DNA of 64,000 nt from AP-15 sp963747735 (GTDB lineage Bacteria > Pseudomonadota > Alphaproteobacteria > ATCC43930 > CGMCC-115725): assembly GCA_963747735.1 (NCBI GenBank), contig CAVVGE010000001.1, positions 248,001-312,000 of the forward strand, given 5' to 3'. This document shows, piece by piece, positions 8,576 through 17,230 of the stretch. A program made the position numbers and the translations under genes. The notes beneath the pieces are model-generated. The model was not told the DNA's origin. It saw only the letters and a list, made by a program, of their open reading frames with translations, and searched no databases. Within the stretch, counting starts at the first letter, position 1; each line of letters starts with the position of its first letter.

Positions 8576-9349
8576 ATGGAGCTGAGCGAGGCGCAGTTCC
8601 AGCGCTACGCCCGTCACCTGATCCTCGATGAGGTCGGCGAGGAGGGTCAGGCGAGGCTGCTCGAATCTCGGGTCCTCGTCGTCGGCGCCGGTGGGCTCGG
8701 CTCGCCGATGCTGCTCTACCTCGCCGCCGCCGGGGTCGGCACGATCGGCGTCGTCGATGACGATCGCGTCGACTTGACCAACCTCCAGCGCCAGATCGTG
8801 CACATGACCGAGCGCGTCGGCGCGCTCAAGGTCGAGAGCGCCCGCACCACCTTGGCCGCGATCAACCCCGAGGTGCGGGTCGAACCATATGCCTTGCGAC
8901 TCTTGGCGGAGAACGCCGCGGCACTGATCGACGGATACGACCTCGTCGCCGACGGCAGCGACAACTTCGCGACACGCTATCTGCTGACCGAGCTCTGCTA
9001 TCGCCACAAAAAGCCGCTGGTGGCGGCGGCGCTGTCGCCCTTTGAGGGCCAGCTTTCGACCTTCCGGCCCTATCTCGGATCCGGCCACCCCTGCTACCGG
9101 TGCCTCTTCCGCGAGCCGCCGCCGCCCGATCTGGTGCCGCGCTGCGAAGAGGCCGGCATCCTCGGCGCCGTCGCTGGCGTGCTCGGCACCTTGCAGGCGG
9201 TCGAGGTGCTAAAGGAGCTCTTGGGTCTCGGCGAAAGCCTCGACGGCACGCTTCTTATCTACGACGCGTTGCGCGCACGCTTTCACTCGATCCGCATCGC
9301 CAAGGACCTCGACTGCCCGACCTGCTCCGCCGCGCTCGCTGCGGGATAG
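8576..9349 (+). CDS. moeB: HesA/MoeB/ThiF family adenylyltransferase
   Basis: E1-like enzyme that adenylates the C-terminal Gly-Gly of a ubiquitin-like sulfur carrier (MoaD or ThiS) for molybdopterin or thiamine synthesis. The protein has 257 residues: the nucleotide site GAGGLGSPMLLYLAAAG, the Asp-containing DDDRVDLTNLQRQ, and two zinc Cys pairs (CYRC near residue 177 and CPTC near the C-terminus). RCEEAGILGAVAGVLG carries the family Cys. No rhodanese domain follows. The position next to cysK suggests sulfur trafficking. MoeB versus ThiF cannot be decided from sequence alone; the symbol is the more likely option. Confidence 0.85.
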   Translation: MELSEAQFQRYARHLILDEVGEEGQARLLESRVLVVGAGGLGSPMLLYLAAAGVGTIGVVDDDRVDLTNLQRQIVHMTERVGALKVESARTTLAAINPEVRVEPYALRLLAENAAALIDGYDLVADGSDNFATRYLLTELCYRHKKPLVAAALSPFEGQLSTFRPYLGSGHPCYRCLFREPPPPDLVPRCEEAGILGAVAGVLGTLQAVEVLKELLGLGESLDGTLLIYDALRARFHSIRIAKDLDCPTCSAALAAG

Positions 9350-9414
9350 GGCAACGACGAGCTGGCGTATTGGCGTGGTATTGAAAGCGATCGACGATGC
9401 TCAAATAGCTGAGA

Positions 9415-9768
9415 CTAGGGCGCCGGATACATGCGGGTTTTAATCGCCGCCAGCTGCGCGATCACCTGCGGATCGACGATCGGCGTGAACCGCGGCACCT
9501 TTTTGCCGTTCCGTTCAGCCGGCTCGAAGAACATGCGGAGCGGGCGCAGGTCGAAGAGGCCGCCGTTTCGGTAAGCATAGGCCTCCTCATATAATGGCCG
9601 GTAGACTTGCATGAACGCGTCATCGACCCGGCAATCACCTTCGGTGTGGTGGCCGACGCCATAAATATAATAGGCGTAATTGTTGAGCGGGCCCGTCGGG
9701 TCGTGCTTGAAGTGGTAGTAATAACCGGGCTCGGGCAGCTTTTCCGGCGGCGGGACATCGTAGGCCAT
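9415..9768 (-). CDS. DUF1653 domain protein
   Basis: Protein of 117 residues matching the DUF1653 pattern: an aromatic YYYHFKH start, YIYGVGHHTEGD, QVYRPLYEE, then LFDLRPLRMFFE and GKKVPRF at the end. The domain is usually about 60-70 residues, so this version has insertions between the strands. The function of DUF1653 is not established. It follows the beta-lactamase-like esterase gene by only 3 bases on the same strand, so the two are probably one transcript. It has no signal peptide and is likely cytoplasmic. Confidence 0.8.
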   Translation of the reverse strand: MAYDVPPPEKLPEPGYYYHFKHDPTGPLNNYAYYIYGVGHHTEGDCRVDDAFMQVYRPLYEEAYAYRNGGLFDLRPLRMFFEPAERNGKKVPRFTPIVDPQVIAQLAAIKTRMYPAP

Positions 9769-9771
9769 GGC

Positions 9772-11025
9772 TCAAGCGAAGGATTCGGTCATCGCCGCAT
9801 AGACGAGCGTGCGCAAATCGCGGCGCAGAGTCAGCCGCGCCGGGCTGCCGATCACCTGGGTCATGAACACGACGCAGAGGTCTTCCCGGGGGTCGATCCA
9901 GAACGCGGTCGCCGCCGCCCCGCCCCAGAAATATTCACCGAGCGAGCCGGGAAGCCGCGTCTTGGCGACATCGACATTGACCCCGCAGCCGAGCGAGAAG
10001 CCTACTCCGGCATAGCCCGACTCGCTGAACATGCCGGGCAGCGCCATATCGGCGATCTCGCGCCCGTCGGGCAGGTAATTCAGGCTGAACAATGCCACCG
10101 TCTTCGGGCTCAGGATCTGAACGCCGTCGAGTGTCCCGCCGTTCAGCATCATCCGGCAAAAGCGCAAATAATCGTGCGCCGTCGAAACGAGGCCGCCGCC
10201 GCCCAATTCGAGCTTTGGCGGGGTGGCGTAGGTGCTTTCGCGTGCATCGTCCTGGAGCTTGAGCCCCGAGCCGGACCCCTCGGGCTGATAGCAGGCGCTA
10301 AAACGCTCGGTCTTGTCCGGCGGCACCCAGAACGCGGTGTCGTTCATGCCGAGCGGCTCGAAGAGGCGAGTGCGCAGAAACTCGCCGAAGCTTATGCCGG
10401 AAAGCTTTTCGACGAGGTAGCCCAGGACGTCGATCGCCACCGAATAGTTCCACGCGGCCCCGGGCGAGAAGTCGAGCGGGATGCGCGCCAGCTGATCGAC
10501 CATCTCGGAAAGCCCGCCCGGGGTCTGCCGGTCGGTCACCTTGGCCCGGCGATAGGCGGCATCGACCGCGCTGCGCATCATAAAGCCGTAGGTGAGACCG
10601 GAGGTGTGGGTCGCCAGATCGATCACCTTCATCGGCCGAGAGGTGGGCGTGGTCAGAAAGCCCGGCGGGGCGTCGGGCAACAGCGTCGGCATGCCGCTCG
10701 CATAGACGGCGAGGTCCCGCCAGGCGGGAATGTGGCTGTGAACCGCGTCGTCGAGGCCGATCAGCCCTTCCTCGACCAGCATCATCAACGCCACGGCGGT
10801 AATCGGCTTCGACATCGAATAGATGCGAAAGATCGCGTCCTCGCGCATCTTTTTGCCGCGCTCGAGGTCCATCTCGCCGCAAATGCCGGTATGGACGAGC
10901 TGGCCCCTGCGCCAGACATAAGTCAGCATGCCGGGCAGATAGCCGCCATCGACATAGCGGCGCTTCATGACCTCGTCGAGCCGCGCGAGCCGCGCCGACG
11001 ACATGCCTACCGCTTCAGCCTTCAT
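9772..11025 (-). CDS. serine hydrolase, beta-lactamase class C/CubicO family
   Basis: Penicillin-binding-protein-fold hydrolase of 417 residues, probably an esterase or amidase. The nucleophile motif SxxK is Ser70-Met-Ser-Lys73. A YSV tripeptide in WNYSVAIDVLGYLV takes the place of the YxN motif, and WGGAAATAFWIDP near the C-terminus is typical of EstB-like members. There is no signal peptide, so it acts in the cytoplasm or is released otherwise. The start has a good GGAGGAGAGG ribosome site. It is transcribed away from the oxygenase gene and ahead of the DUF1653 gene. A true beta-lactamase role is unlikely. Confidence 0.9.
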   Translation of the reverse strand: MKAEAVGMSSARLARLDEVMKRRYVDGGYLPGMLTYVWRRGQLVHTGICGEMDLERGKKMREDAIFRIYSMSKPITAVALMMLVEEGLIGLDDAVHSHIPAWRDLAVYASGMPTLLPDAPPGFLTTPTSRPMKVIDLATHTSGLTYGFMMRSAVDAAYRRAKVTDRQTPGGLSEMVDQLARIPLDFSPGAAWNYSVAIDVLGYLVEKLSGISFGEFLRTRLFEPLGMNDTAFWVPPDKTERFSACYQPEGSGSGLKLQDDARESTYATPPKLELGGGGLVSTAHDYLRFCRMMLNGGTLDGVQILSPKTVALFSLNYLPDGREIADMALPGMFSESGYAGVGFSLGCGVNVDVAKTRLPGSLGEYFWGGAAATAFWIDPREDLCVVFMTQVIGSPARLTLRRDLRTLVYAAMTESFA

Positions 11026-11193
11026 CCTCTCCTCCTCGGCGTGGCCAGCGCCGGAGCATAGGATCCCCGGCAGCCAAAGGCGAGCCTCCCGGCCGGTCTT
11101 GCGGGTGCTCGGCCGGACCGCCTAAGTTCAGCGCTGGCGGAGCGCGGGGCTTGGCAATGAACGACGCCGTTCCGGTCATCGACTGGCCGATTT

Positions 11194-12150
11194 GTGGCGG
11201 GCCGAGAGGGGGCGCTGGAAGCCGTTGCCTGCGGGGTGCGCAACGCGCTGACCACGGTCGGGTTTTTCGTGCTGACCGGGCATGACGTGCCGCCGGCTTT
11301 GATCGAGCGGACCTTTGCCGAAGCCCAGCGCTTTCACAATCTGCCGATGGACAAGAAGGTCGCGCTCAAGCTCAACCAGCACGTCAACGGCTACATGGTC
11401 ATGGGCCGCTATGCGGTGCGCACCTCCGACCTCAACAACAACGACAAAGGCGATCTGAACGAGGCGTTCTTCGTCAAGCGCGAGCGGGCGGCCGACGACC
11501 CGCTCTTGTTGTCGGGCCGGCGCTTTGTCGGGCCGAACCAATGGCCGACAGAGGCGGACCTCCCCGGCTTCCGGGCGCATGTCCTCGACTATTGCGAGGC
11601 GATGGACCGGTTTGCCGGGCGCTTTTTGCAGGTGGTGGCGAGCGCCCTCGATTTGCCGCCGCACTGGTTCGACGACGCCTTCGAAGACAGCCAGTTCACG
11701 TGTCGCCTGTCGCACTACCCGCCGGTCGCGGCCGAAACCAACCAGTTCGGCATCGCCCCCCATACCGACAGCAATTTCATGACGTTTCTGCCGCAGAGCG
11801 AGGTTCCGGGCTTGCAGGTGCGGCTGCCCGGCAACGGCCCCTCGGGCGGCAGCTGGCTCGATATGCCCGTCATCCCCGGCTCGTTCGCGGTCAATTCCGG
11901 CGACATGCTGCACCGCTGGAGCAACGGCCGGCTCAAATCGACGCCGCACCGCGCCCTGCCGCCGGTCGGCTGCGACCGTTACGCAATCCCGTTTTTCCTC
12001 GGGCCGCGATTCGACCAGCTGATCGAGTGCCTGCCGACCTGCACCGGCCCCGGCAACCCGCCGCGCTGGCCGCCGATCACCTACGCCGCCTGGCAGCAAT
12101 ATTGGTACGACGCCAACTACGATCCCAAAAACCAACGCGACGTGGCATAG
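11194..12150 (+). CDS. 2OG-Fe(II) oxygenase, isopenicillin N synthase family, N-terminus frameshifted
   Basis: Non-haem iron dioxygenase of the IPNS-like family. The C-terminal half has the iron ligands in APHTDSN (HxD) and in KSTPHRALP (His). The 2OG-binding RxS appears as RYA (in DRYAIPFFLGP), so the Ser is replaced. The 318-residue frame starts at GTG with GREGALEAVA, but the family start (MNDAVPVID, at 11157) lies in a second frame and the bridging LADL in the third. Two single-base gains would join all three, so about 13 codons are displaced. The substrate is unknown. The next gene downstream, a cupin, is convergent. Confidence 0.85.
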   Translation: MAGREGALEAVACGVRNALTTVGFFVLTGHDVPPALIERTFAEAQRFHNLPMDKKVALKLNQHVNGYMVMGRYAVRTSDLNNNDKGDLNEAFFVKRERAADDPLLLSGRRFVGPNQWPTEADLPGFRAHVLDYCEAMDRFAGRFLQVVASALDLPPHWFDDAFEDSQFTCRLSHYPPVAAETNQFGIAPHTDSNFMTFLPQSEVPGLQVRLPGNGPSGGSWLDMPVIPGSFAVNSGDMLHRWSNGRLKSTPHRALPPVGCDRYAIPFFLGPRFDQLIECLPTCTGPGNPPRWPPITYAAWQQYWYDANYDPKNQRDVA

Positions 12151-12165
12151 GCCGGTCGGCGCAGG

Positions 12166-12543
12166 CTATTCGCTGTAGTAATGGATTTCGTAGAGGAGGC
12201 AGCCGGCGTTTGACTTGAACGGACCGTGCACCGCGCCGGGCGGGCGGCAGGCATAGGTGCCGGCCGGGAAATTTTCGCCGCCTTTGCCTTCGGCGTCGTT
12301 GCCGACGGTCAGGTCGCCCGAGACGAGATAGACCTCCTCCCAATATTCGTGGACAAAGGGCGCAGTCGTGTAAACGCCCGGGGCAAAACGCAAAAGCCGG
12401 GTGCGGCTGCCGGTCTTGCGCGCTTCGTCGAGGCTGCCGGCCAGGATCTTCTGCTCGATGCCCGCGGGGTAGCCGGAAGGCGTCTCCCACCCGGCGTTCA
12501 TATCGACGCGGTGAAATTCGAGATGGGGCTTCAAGGGCGGCAT
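12166..12543 (-). CDS. cupin domain protein
   Basis: Small beta-barrel protein of 125 residues. Cupin motif 1 is visible as HEYWEEVYLVSGDLTVG, with fewer His ligands than usual, and motif 2 as PPGAVHGPFKS. The start is the second Met of the open frame, selected by a GGAGG site about 9 bases upstream. It lies about 100 bases after the second ABC permease gene on the same strand, so it may be the last gene of that transport operon. It could be a metal-dependent dioxygenase or a ligand-binding protein. Confidence 0.82.
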   Translation of the reverse strand: MPPLKPHLEFHRVDMNAGWETPSGYPAGIEQKILAGSLDEARKTGSRTRLLRFAPGVYTTAPFVHEYWEEVYLVSGDLTVGNDAEGKGGENFPAGTYACRPPGAVHGPFKSNAGCLLYEIHYYSE

Positions 12544-12643
12544 CGGCGCTCCTCCTGTCGCTTTCCCAGCCTGCCACAAGCGCTGCGATCCGAGAAGCCG
12601 GTTGGCTTTGGATACTGTCGGCCCGGTCGCAGACCGCCGCGGT

Positions 12644-13426
12644 CTACCGCGCCGGCGCGGGGCGCCAGGCGAAGGCGCGGGCTTCGAGGCGGGCGAAGAC
12701 GGCGTGCTCCAGGATCAGCATCAGCACCACAAAGATGACGATCCAGGCCAGCACCTGGGTCATGTCGAACTGGCCGAACCAAAAGAAAAACATATAGCCG
12801 ATGCCGTATTTGAGCCCAAAGGTCTCGGCCAATGCCACGATCTTCCAGGTCATGCCAAAGGCATAGCGAAAGGCGGCGAAGATATACGGCAACAGCTGCG
12901 GCAAATAAACCTTGCGGACCAGCAACGCCCGCGATGCCTTGAAGGTGACGGCCATGTCGATCAGCGACTTGTCCATCGCCTTCGCACCCTCGGCGATGTG
13001 GACCGCGACATAGGGTGTCACCACCGCCATGACCGCGACGAGCCCACCCGCTTCGCTAAAGCCGAACCACAGGACGGCGATAAAAACGACGAGGATCGTC
13101 GGCAGCGTCAGCAGGAGCGGGACCGCCATGCGCATCGAACGCTCGAACCGCCGGCTGAGGCCCATCGCGAGCCCGATGGCGGTGCCGACCAGCATCGAGG
13201 CAAAAAAGGCGATAAAGATCCGCGCCAAGGTCACGCCGATCTGAAACCAGGCCGATTTTCCCTGCGGCGTCGGGGTCGCGAGATCGTGCGCGATGGTCCG
13301 GGCGATCGCGAGCGGCCCGGGCAATATGTCGGGGTCGTGCATCAGCCGCGAGGCCGCCCACCACAAAAACAGCAGGACCAGGATCGAGCTGGCGCGCAAC
13401 CCGGCGCCGGCAGCGCGCGAGATCAT
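12644..13426 (-). CDS. ABC transporter permease, NitT/TauT (SsuC) type
   Basis: Inner-membrane permease of 260 residues with about six membrane helices. The first is RASSILVLLFLWWAASRL, and the EAA-like cytoplasmic loop that contacts the ATPase is near residue 165 (EGAKAMDKSLIDMAVTFKAS). It belongs to the SsuC/TauC/NrtB class that imports sulfonates, taurine, nitrate, thiamine precursors or aromatic acids. It overlaps the ATPase gene by 4 bases (ATGA). It is homologous to the other permease of the operon, so the channel is probably a heterodimer. The substrate is not evident. Confidence 0.92.
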   Translation of the reverse strand: MISRAAGAGLRASSILVLLFLWWAASRLMHDPDILPGPLAIARTIAHDLATPTPQGKSAWFQIGVTLARIFIAFFASMLVGTAIGLAMGLSRRFERSMRMAVPLLLTLPTILVVFIAVLWFGFSEAGGLVAVMAVVTPYVAVHIAEGAKAMDKSLIDMAVTFKASRALLVRKVYLPQLLPYIFAAFRYAFGMTWKIVALAETFGLKYGIGYMFFFWFGQFDMTQVLAWIVIFVVLMLILEHAVFARLEARAFAWRPAPAR

Positions 13427-14259
13427 TCCGCACCCGCCTCGACGACGCTGAAAAACTCGCGCATCAGGGTTTTTTCCAGATCGAAAATCCGCGCGTCTTC
13501 GGGCTGGCGCGGCCGCGCAATATCGATCGCGACCTCCCTGAAAATCCGCGCCGGCCGGGTGCTCATCATGTAAATCCGGTCGGAGAGAAACACCGCCTCC
13601 GCCAAATCGTGGGTCACGAACAGGATCGTCGGCTTCGCCCGTTCCAGGATCTCGGTCAGATCGAACCGCATCTTCCGCGCGGTGATCGCGTCGAGATGGC
13701 TGAACGGCTCGTCCATCAAGAGAATGTCGGGCTCGATCGCCAATGCCCGCGCGACCGCCACCCGCTGCTGCATCCCGCCCGACAAATTCAAGGGATAGTT
13801 CCGCTCCTGCCCGGCGAGCCCGACCATTTCGAGGTATTTGCCGACCCGGTCGTTCCAGCCCTGCCGCGGGACGCGCTGCGCTTCGAGTACAAATTCGATA
13901 TTGCCCTCGACCGTCAGCCAGTTGAGCAATCGCGGGCTCTGAAACACATAGCCGATGCGCGGCTGCGGGTGCCCGCTGCCGGTTCTGGCAGAAACCGCCA
14001 CCGAGCCGGATTCATACGTCTCGATCCCGGCAACGATGTTGAGCAAGGTCGATTTGCCGCAGCCCGATGGACCGACGATGCTGACGAATTGGCCTTCCGC
14101 CACGCTCAGCGACACGCCCTCGATGACGACGAAATCGCCCACCGCCCCCGGCGCCGGAAACCGCTTTGTCAAATTGCCGACGGCAATGGCCGCGGGCGCC
14201 ACAGCTCTCGGCTTAAGCGTCTGATCGAGGACGACCGATGCCATGTCCCGACGCCGCAT
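13423..14259 (-). CDS. ABC transporter ATP-binding protein, NitT/TauT (SsuB) type
   Basis: ATPase subunit of 278 residues. It has Walker A GPSGCGKSTLLN, Q-loop YVFQSPRLLNW, signature LSGGMQQRVAVARAL, Walker B ILLMDEPF with D-loop SHLDA, and H-loop FVTHDLAEAVFLSDRI. The open frame extends far upstream through the preceding permease. The start chosen overlaps that gene's stop (ATGA) and leaves a normal N-terminus; a second Met five codons later is an alternative. Its own stop overlaps the next permease start, so the three genes are translationally coupled. Confidence 0.94.
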   Translation of the reverse strand: MRRRDMASVVLDQTLKPRAVAPAAIAVGNLTKRFPAPGAVGDFVVIEGVSLSVAEGQFVSIVGPSGCGKSTLLNIVAGIETYESGSVAVSARTGSGHPQPRIGYVFQSPRLLNWLTVEGNIEFVLEAQRVPRQGWNDRVGKYLEMVGLAGQERNYPLNLSGGMQQRVAVARALAIEPDILLMDEPFSHLDAITARKMRFDLTEILERAKPTILFVTHDLAEAVFLSDRIYMMSTRPARIFREVAIDIARPRQPEDARIFDLEKTLMREFFSVVEAGAE

Positions 14260-15023
14260 CAGGTGGCGAATTGCTGGCGCCAGGCAAAGCTGCGCCGCGC
14301 CCACAGGCGAAACACGAAAAGATCGATCAGCACCATGACGACCATAAAGCTGACGCCCCAGGCGAGCATCATGTCGACGCGGGTGTCCTGAAACCAATAG
14401 ATCAGCTCTTGGCCCACACCGTTGCCGGCACCGAACGCTTCGGCGACGAGCGCGATCTTCCACGACAGCGACAGCGCGATCCGCAGCGACGAGAATACAT
14501 ACGGCATCAGCTGCGGAACGAGCACCTTGCGCAATATCAGCCGGCGGTCGGCCCGGTAGACCTTGCCCATCTCCATCAGGTCTTTCTCGATCGCCTTGGT
14601 GCCCTCCCAGATGTTCATCGCGACAAACGGCACGACGATCAAGACGATCGTCAAAATCGCCGCGGCACCCGACAATCCGAACCACAAGACCGAAAGAAAC
14701 GCCCAGCAGACCGCCGGAAAGCTCAACAAGACCATGATCCAGCTGTCGAAAAAGAGCTCGACGCCGCGCTTCAGCCCCATCGCGAGACCGAGTGCGGCGC
14801 CGATCGCCATCGAAACGGCAAACCCCTCGAAAATGCGGGCGAGCGTCTCGCCGATCACGACATAGGAGGCCGGGTCCGCATAGATCGCGATCATGCGCTC
14901 GGCGAGCACATCCGGTCCGGGGAAGAAGACCGGAAGGAAAAACAGCGAGACCCCCTGCCAGATGGCAAGGCCGGCGACAACCGGCATCGCCCGGCGCAGC
15001 AGCCCCGGCCGCGCCCCTTTCAC
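14259..15023 (-). CDS. ABC transporter permease, NitT/TauT (SsuC) type
   Basis: Second inner-membrane permease of the operon, 254 residues. It has about six membrane helices and the EAA-type loop EGTKAIEKDLMEMGKVYRAD. The GTG start is inferred because it overlaps the stop of the preceding binding-protein gene (GTGA) and the longer open frame would read through that gene. Similarity to the other permease in this operon (LPTI/LSFP helix, VLWFG, VPFVA) indicates an old duplication and a heterodimeric channel. The ATPase gene follows with a 4-base overlap. Confidence 0.92.
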   Translation of the reverse strand: MKGARPGLLRRAMPVVAGLAIWQGVSLFFLPVFFPGPDVLAERMIAIYADPASYVVIGETLARIFEGFAVSMAIGAALGLAMGLKRGVELFFDSWIMVLLSFPAVCWAFLSVLWFGLSGAAAILTIVLIVVPFVAMNIWEGTKAIEKDLMEMGKVYRADRRLILRKVLVPQLMPYVFSSLRIALSLSWKIALVAEAFGAGNGVGQELIYWFQDTRVDMMLAWGVSFMVVMVLIDLFVFRLWARRSFAWRQQFAT

Positions 15024-16033
15024 CCTTGTTTTCCCGTAGCCTCGGGTTCCACCAGGAGCGCGTATTTCTGCTCGTCCGGCACCTTGTCGAGGACGCCGCG
15101 CGCCTTTGCCATTTCCAGAAACTGCCATTGGGCATCGACGGCTTTGCGGTCCCACCGGGTCATGAACATCCGCTTTGCCGCGAGCCATTCCTTATAAGCT
15201 TTGATCGTCGCCGGGTCGGTGACGCCGGCGAGCGTCCCGTGCGCTTTGACGGTGGCGTCCAAATTTGCCGGCTGCCGCAGCCAGCGGAAAAATTCCGCAG
15301 TCGCCTCGGCAAAGTCCTTCGCCCGTGTCGGGTCCGCTTCGACCCAGCTGCGCCAGGCGACGAGAGGGGCCGTCCACACGATCGGGTAGCCGGTCTTCTT
15401 TTTCCAATACTCGTTCGGGATAAAGATCGTGCGGAACTTGTCGGGCTGGGAGGCGGCCCTGATCGTGAACGAGCTGATGTTGATCATCGCATCGACGGTG
15501 CCGTTCGCCAGCAGCTTCAGCAATGCCGGCGCCGCGAGCTGCACCAGCTTCGCATCCTTCGCGATATCAAAGCCTTCGGCGTCGATGATCGCCGCCCGCG
15601 CTGCTTTGAACGAGCCCGCGCCGGTCGAGAAGGTGCCGAATTTCTTCCCGCGCAGGTCGGTGACCTTTTGGAAGAGCGAGTCGTTGCGGACGATCACATC
15701 CTCCATCAGGGTCAAGCCGCCGCCGATGATCGCCCAGTCCACCCCCTGGTTGATCTTTTCGATCGCATCGATGCCGGAATAGGTCGTCGCCATGCATTCC
15801 TTGCTCGGCAATCCGGCGAGAAACCCGGCAAACGGCCGCACATCGACCTCGAGATCGATCCCGTGCTTCTCGAAAACCCCGGCGTCCTTCGCCCCGAGCC
15901 AGCTCAAGACAAAGACGCTGTTTTCGGGGATGACGACCTTGACCGGATCGAGCGCCCTCGCCCTGGCGCGGGTGCCGACAGCGGCCGCGATCGGCACAGC
16001 GAGCCCGGAGGCCAGCATCGTCCTTCTGTTCAA
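15020..16033 (-). CDS. ABC transporter substrate-binding protein, NMT1/SsuA-like (copy 2)
   Basis: Periplasmic binding protein of 337 residues. The TTG start has GGGAGG 6 bases upstream and yields the Tat-like leader LNRRTMLASGLAVPIAAAVG; the paralogue next door begins with the equivalent ATG. The mature part starts near VKVVIPENSVFVLSWLGAKD. It shares long identical stretches with copy 1 (such as FEVDVRPFA-like and WRSWVE segments), so the two arose by tandem duplication. It is followed by a GTGA overlap into the permease gene. The ligand is unknown; the family binds sulfonates, nitrate, pyrimidines or aromatic acids. Confidence 0.9.
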   Translation of the reverse strand: MNRRTMLASGLAVPIAAAVGTRARARALDPVKVVIPENSVFVLSWLGAKDAGVFEKHGIDLEVDVRPFAGFLAGLPSKECMATTYSGIDAIEKINQGVDWAIIGGGLTLMEDVIVRNDSLFQKVTDLRGKKFGTFSTGAGSFKAARAAIIDAEGFDIAKDAKLVQLAAPALLKLLANGTVDAMINISSFTIRAASQPDKFRTIFIPNEYWKKKTGYPIVWTAPLVAWRSWVEADPTRAKDFAEATAEFFRWLRQPANLDATVKAHGTLAGVTDPATIKAYKEWLAAKRMFMTRWDRKAVDAQWQFLEMAKARGVLDKVPDEQKYALLVEPEATGKQG

Positions 16034-16101
16034 GCGATCCTCCCAATTCCGGACATGTTTTCGTTTCTTTGCGGCGCGCCGAAGGCAGCGCCGGCCGGTC
16101 C

Positions 16102-17112
16102 TCACTCGCGGCTTTCACGGCCTCCGGGTTCGACGAGCAGCGCATGCTTCTGCTCGTCGGGAACCTTTTCCAAAACCCCGTGGCCCTTGGCCATTTCAAG
16201 GAACTGCCACTGGGCATCGACCGATTTCCGGTCCCAGGTGGTCAGAAACAGCCGCTTCTCGCCGAGCCATTTCTTGTAGGTGGCGGTTGCCGCCTCGCCT
16301 TTGATCCCGGCGAGGGTTCCGTATTTCTCGACCGCGACATCGAAGTTCTGCGGATCGCGCAGCCGGCGGAACGATTCCTCGGCGGCGGCGGCGAAGGCTT
16401 TGGCGCGCGGCACATCCTGTTCGACCCAGCTTCTCCAGGCAACGAGCGGCGCCGACCAGACGATCGGATAGCCGGTCTTCTTTTGCCAATAATCGTTCGG
16501 CGAAAAGATCGACCGGAACTTGTCCGGCGCCGAGGCCGCGTCGATCGTGAACGAGCTGGTATTGATCATCGCGTCGACCGAGCCGATTTCGACGAGCTTG
16601 AACAGCGCCGGCGGCGCCAGCTGCACGAGCCTTGTTTCTTTGGCGATATCGAAGCCGTAGGCGTCGATCAGCGCCGCCCGCGTCGCCTTGAGCGCGCCCG
16701 AAGCGGTCGAGAAGGTCCCGAGCTTCTTGCCGCGCAGATTCTCGATCTTCCTGATCGGCGAGTTGGCGCGGACGAACACCTCTTGAAACACGGTCAACCC
16801 GCCGCCGATGACCGTCCAATCCAGACCCTGGTCGATCTTCGCGATGGCTTCGAGCCCGGCATAGGTCGTGGCCAGGCATTCCTTGCTGGGCAAACCGGCG
16901 AGATAGGCGGCGAACGGCCGCACATCGACTTCGAGGTCGATCCCGTGTTTCGTGAACACGCCGGCATCCCGCGCCCCCTGCCAGCTCAAGACAAAGACGC
17001 TGTTTTCCGGGATGACGACCTTGACCGTTTGCAGCGCCGCCGCGGTCGCCCGCAGCCCGGCCGCCATCACGGGGAGAGCGAGCCCGGACAGCAATACCGA
17101 CCTTCTGTTCAT
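16102..17112 (-). CDS. ABC transporter substrate-binding protein, NMT1/SsuA-like (copy 1)
   Basis: Periplasmic binding protein of 336 residues, first gene of the transport operon. It begins MNRRSVLLSGLALPVMAAG, a short twin-Arg-like leader, then VKVVIPENSVFVLSWQGARD. The ribosome site GGGAGG is 5-6 bases before the ATG. It aligns end to end with the next gene (shared SKEC, GKK, GTFST, KKTGYPIVW, WRSWVE, DAQWQFLEMAK, VPDEQK segments). Two binding proteins for one permease pair suggest two related ligands or diverged affinity. A 68-base gap separates the copies. Confidence 0.92.
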   Translation of the reverse strand: MNRRSVLLSGLALPVMAAGLRATAAALQTVKVVIPENSVFVLSWQGARDAGVFTKHGIDLEVDVRPFAAYLAGLPSKECLATTYAGLEAIAKIDQGLDWTVIGGGLTVFQEVFVRANSPIRKIENLRGKKLGTFSTASGALKATRAALIDAYGFDIAKETRLVQLAPPALFKLVEIGSVDAMINTSSFTIDAASAPDKFRSIFSPNDYWQKKTGYPIVWSAPLVAWRSWVEQDVPRAKAFAAAAEESFRRLRDPQNFDVAVEKYGTLAGIKGEAATATYKKWLGEKRLFLTTWDRKSVDAQWQFLEMAKGHGVLEKVPDEQKHALLVEPGGRESRE

Positions 17113-17230
17113 GCGGCCTCCCGGTTCTTGCTGTTCTTGATTTTGTCGGAGACAAAGCCGGCGCGCTGCACCGGTCCACCTCCGCCATCCATTATACCGG
17201 CAACGCCCGGTCTTGCGCCACCCGCAGCGC

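Noticed and set aside
9772..11025. Antibiotic-resistance beta-lactamase
   Set aside because: It lacks a signal peptide and the class C motif set; it fits CubicO/EstB-type esterases.
12602..13573. 323-codon plus-strand frame opposite the ABC permease and ATPase genes
   Set aside because: Its translation is mirror low-complexity His/Asp/Gln-rich sequence; the minus strand encodes a clear permease and ATPase.
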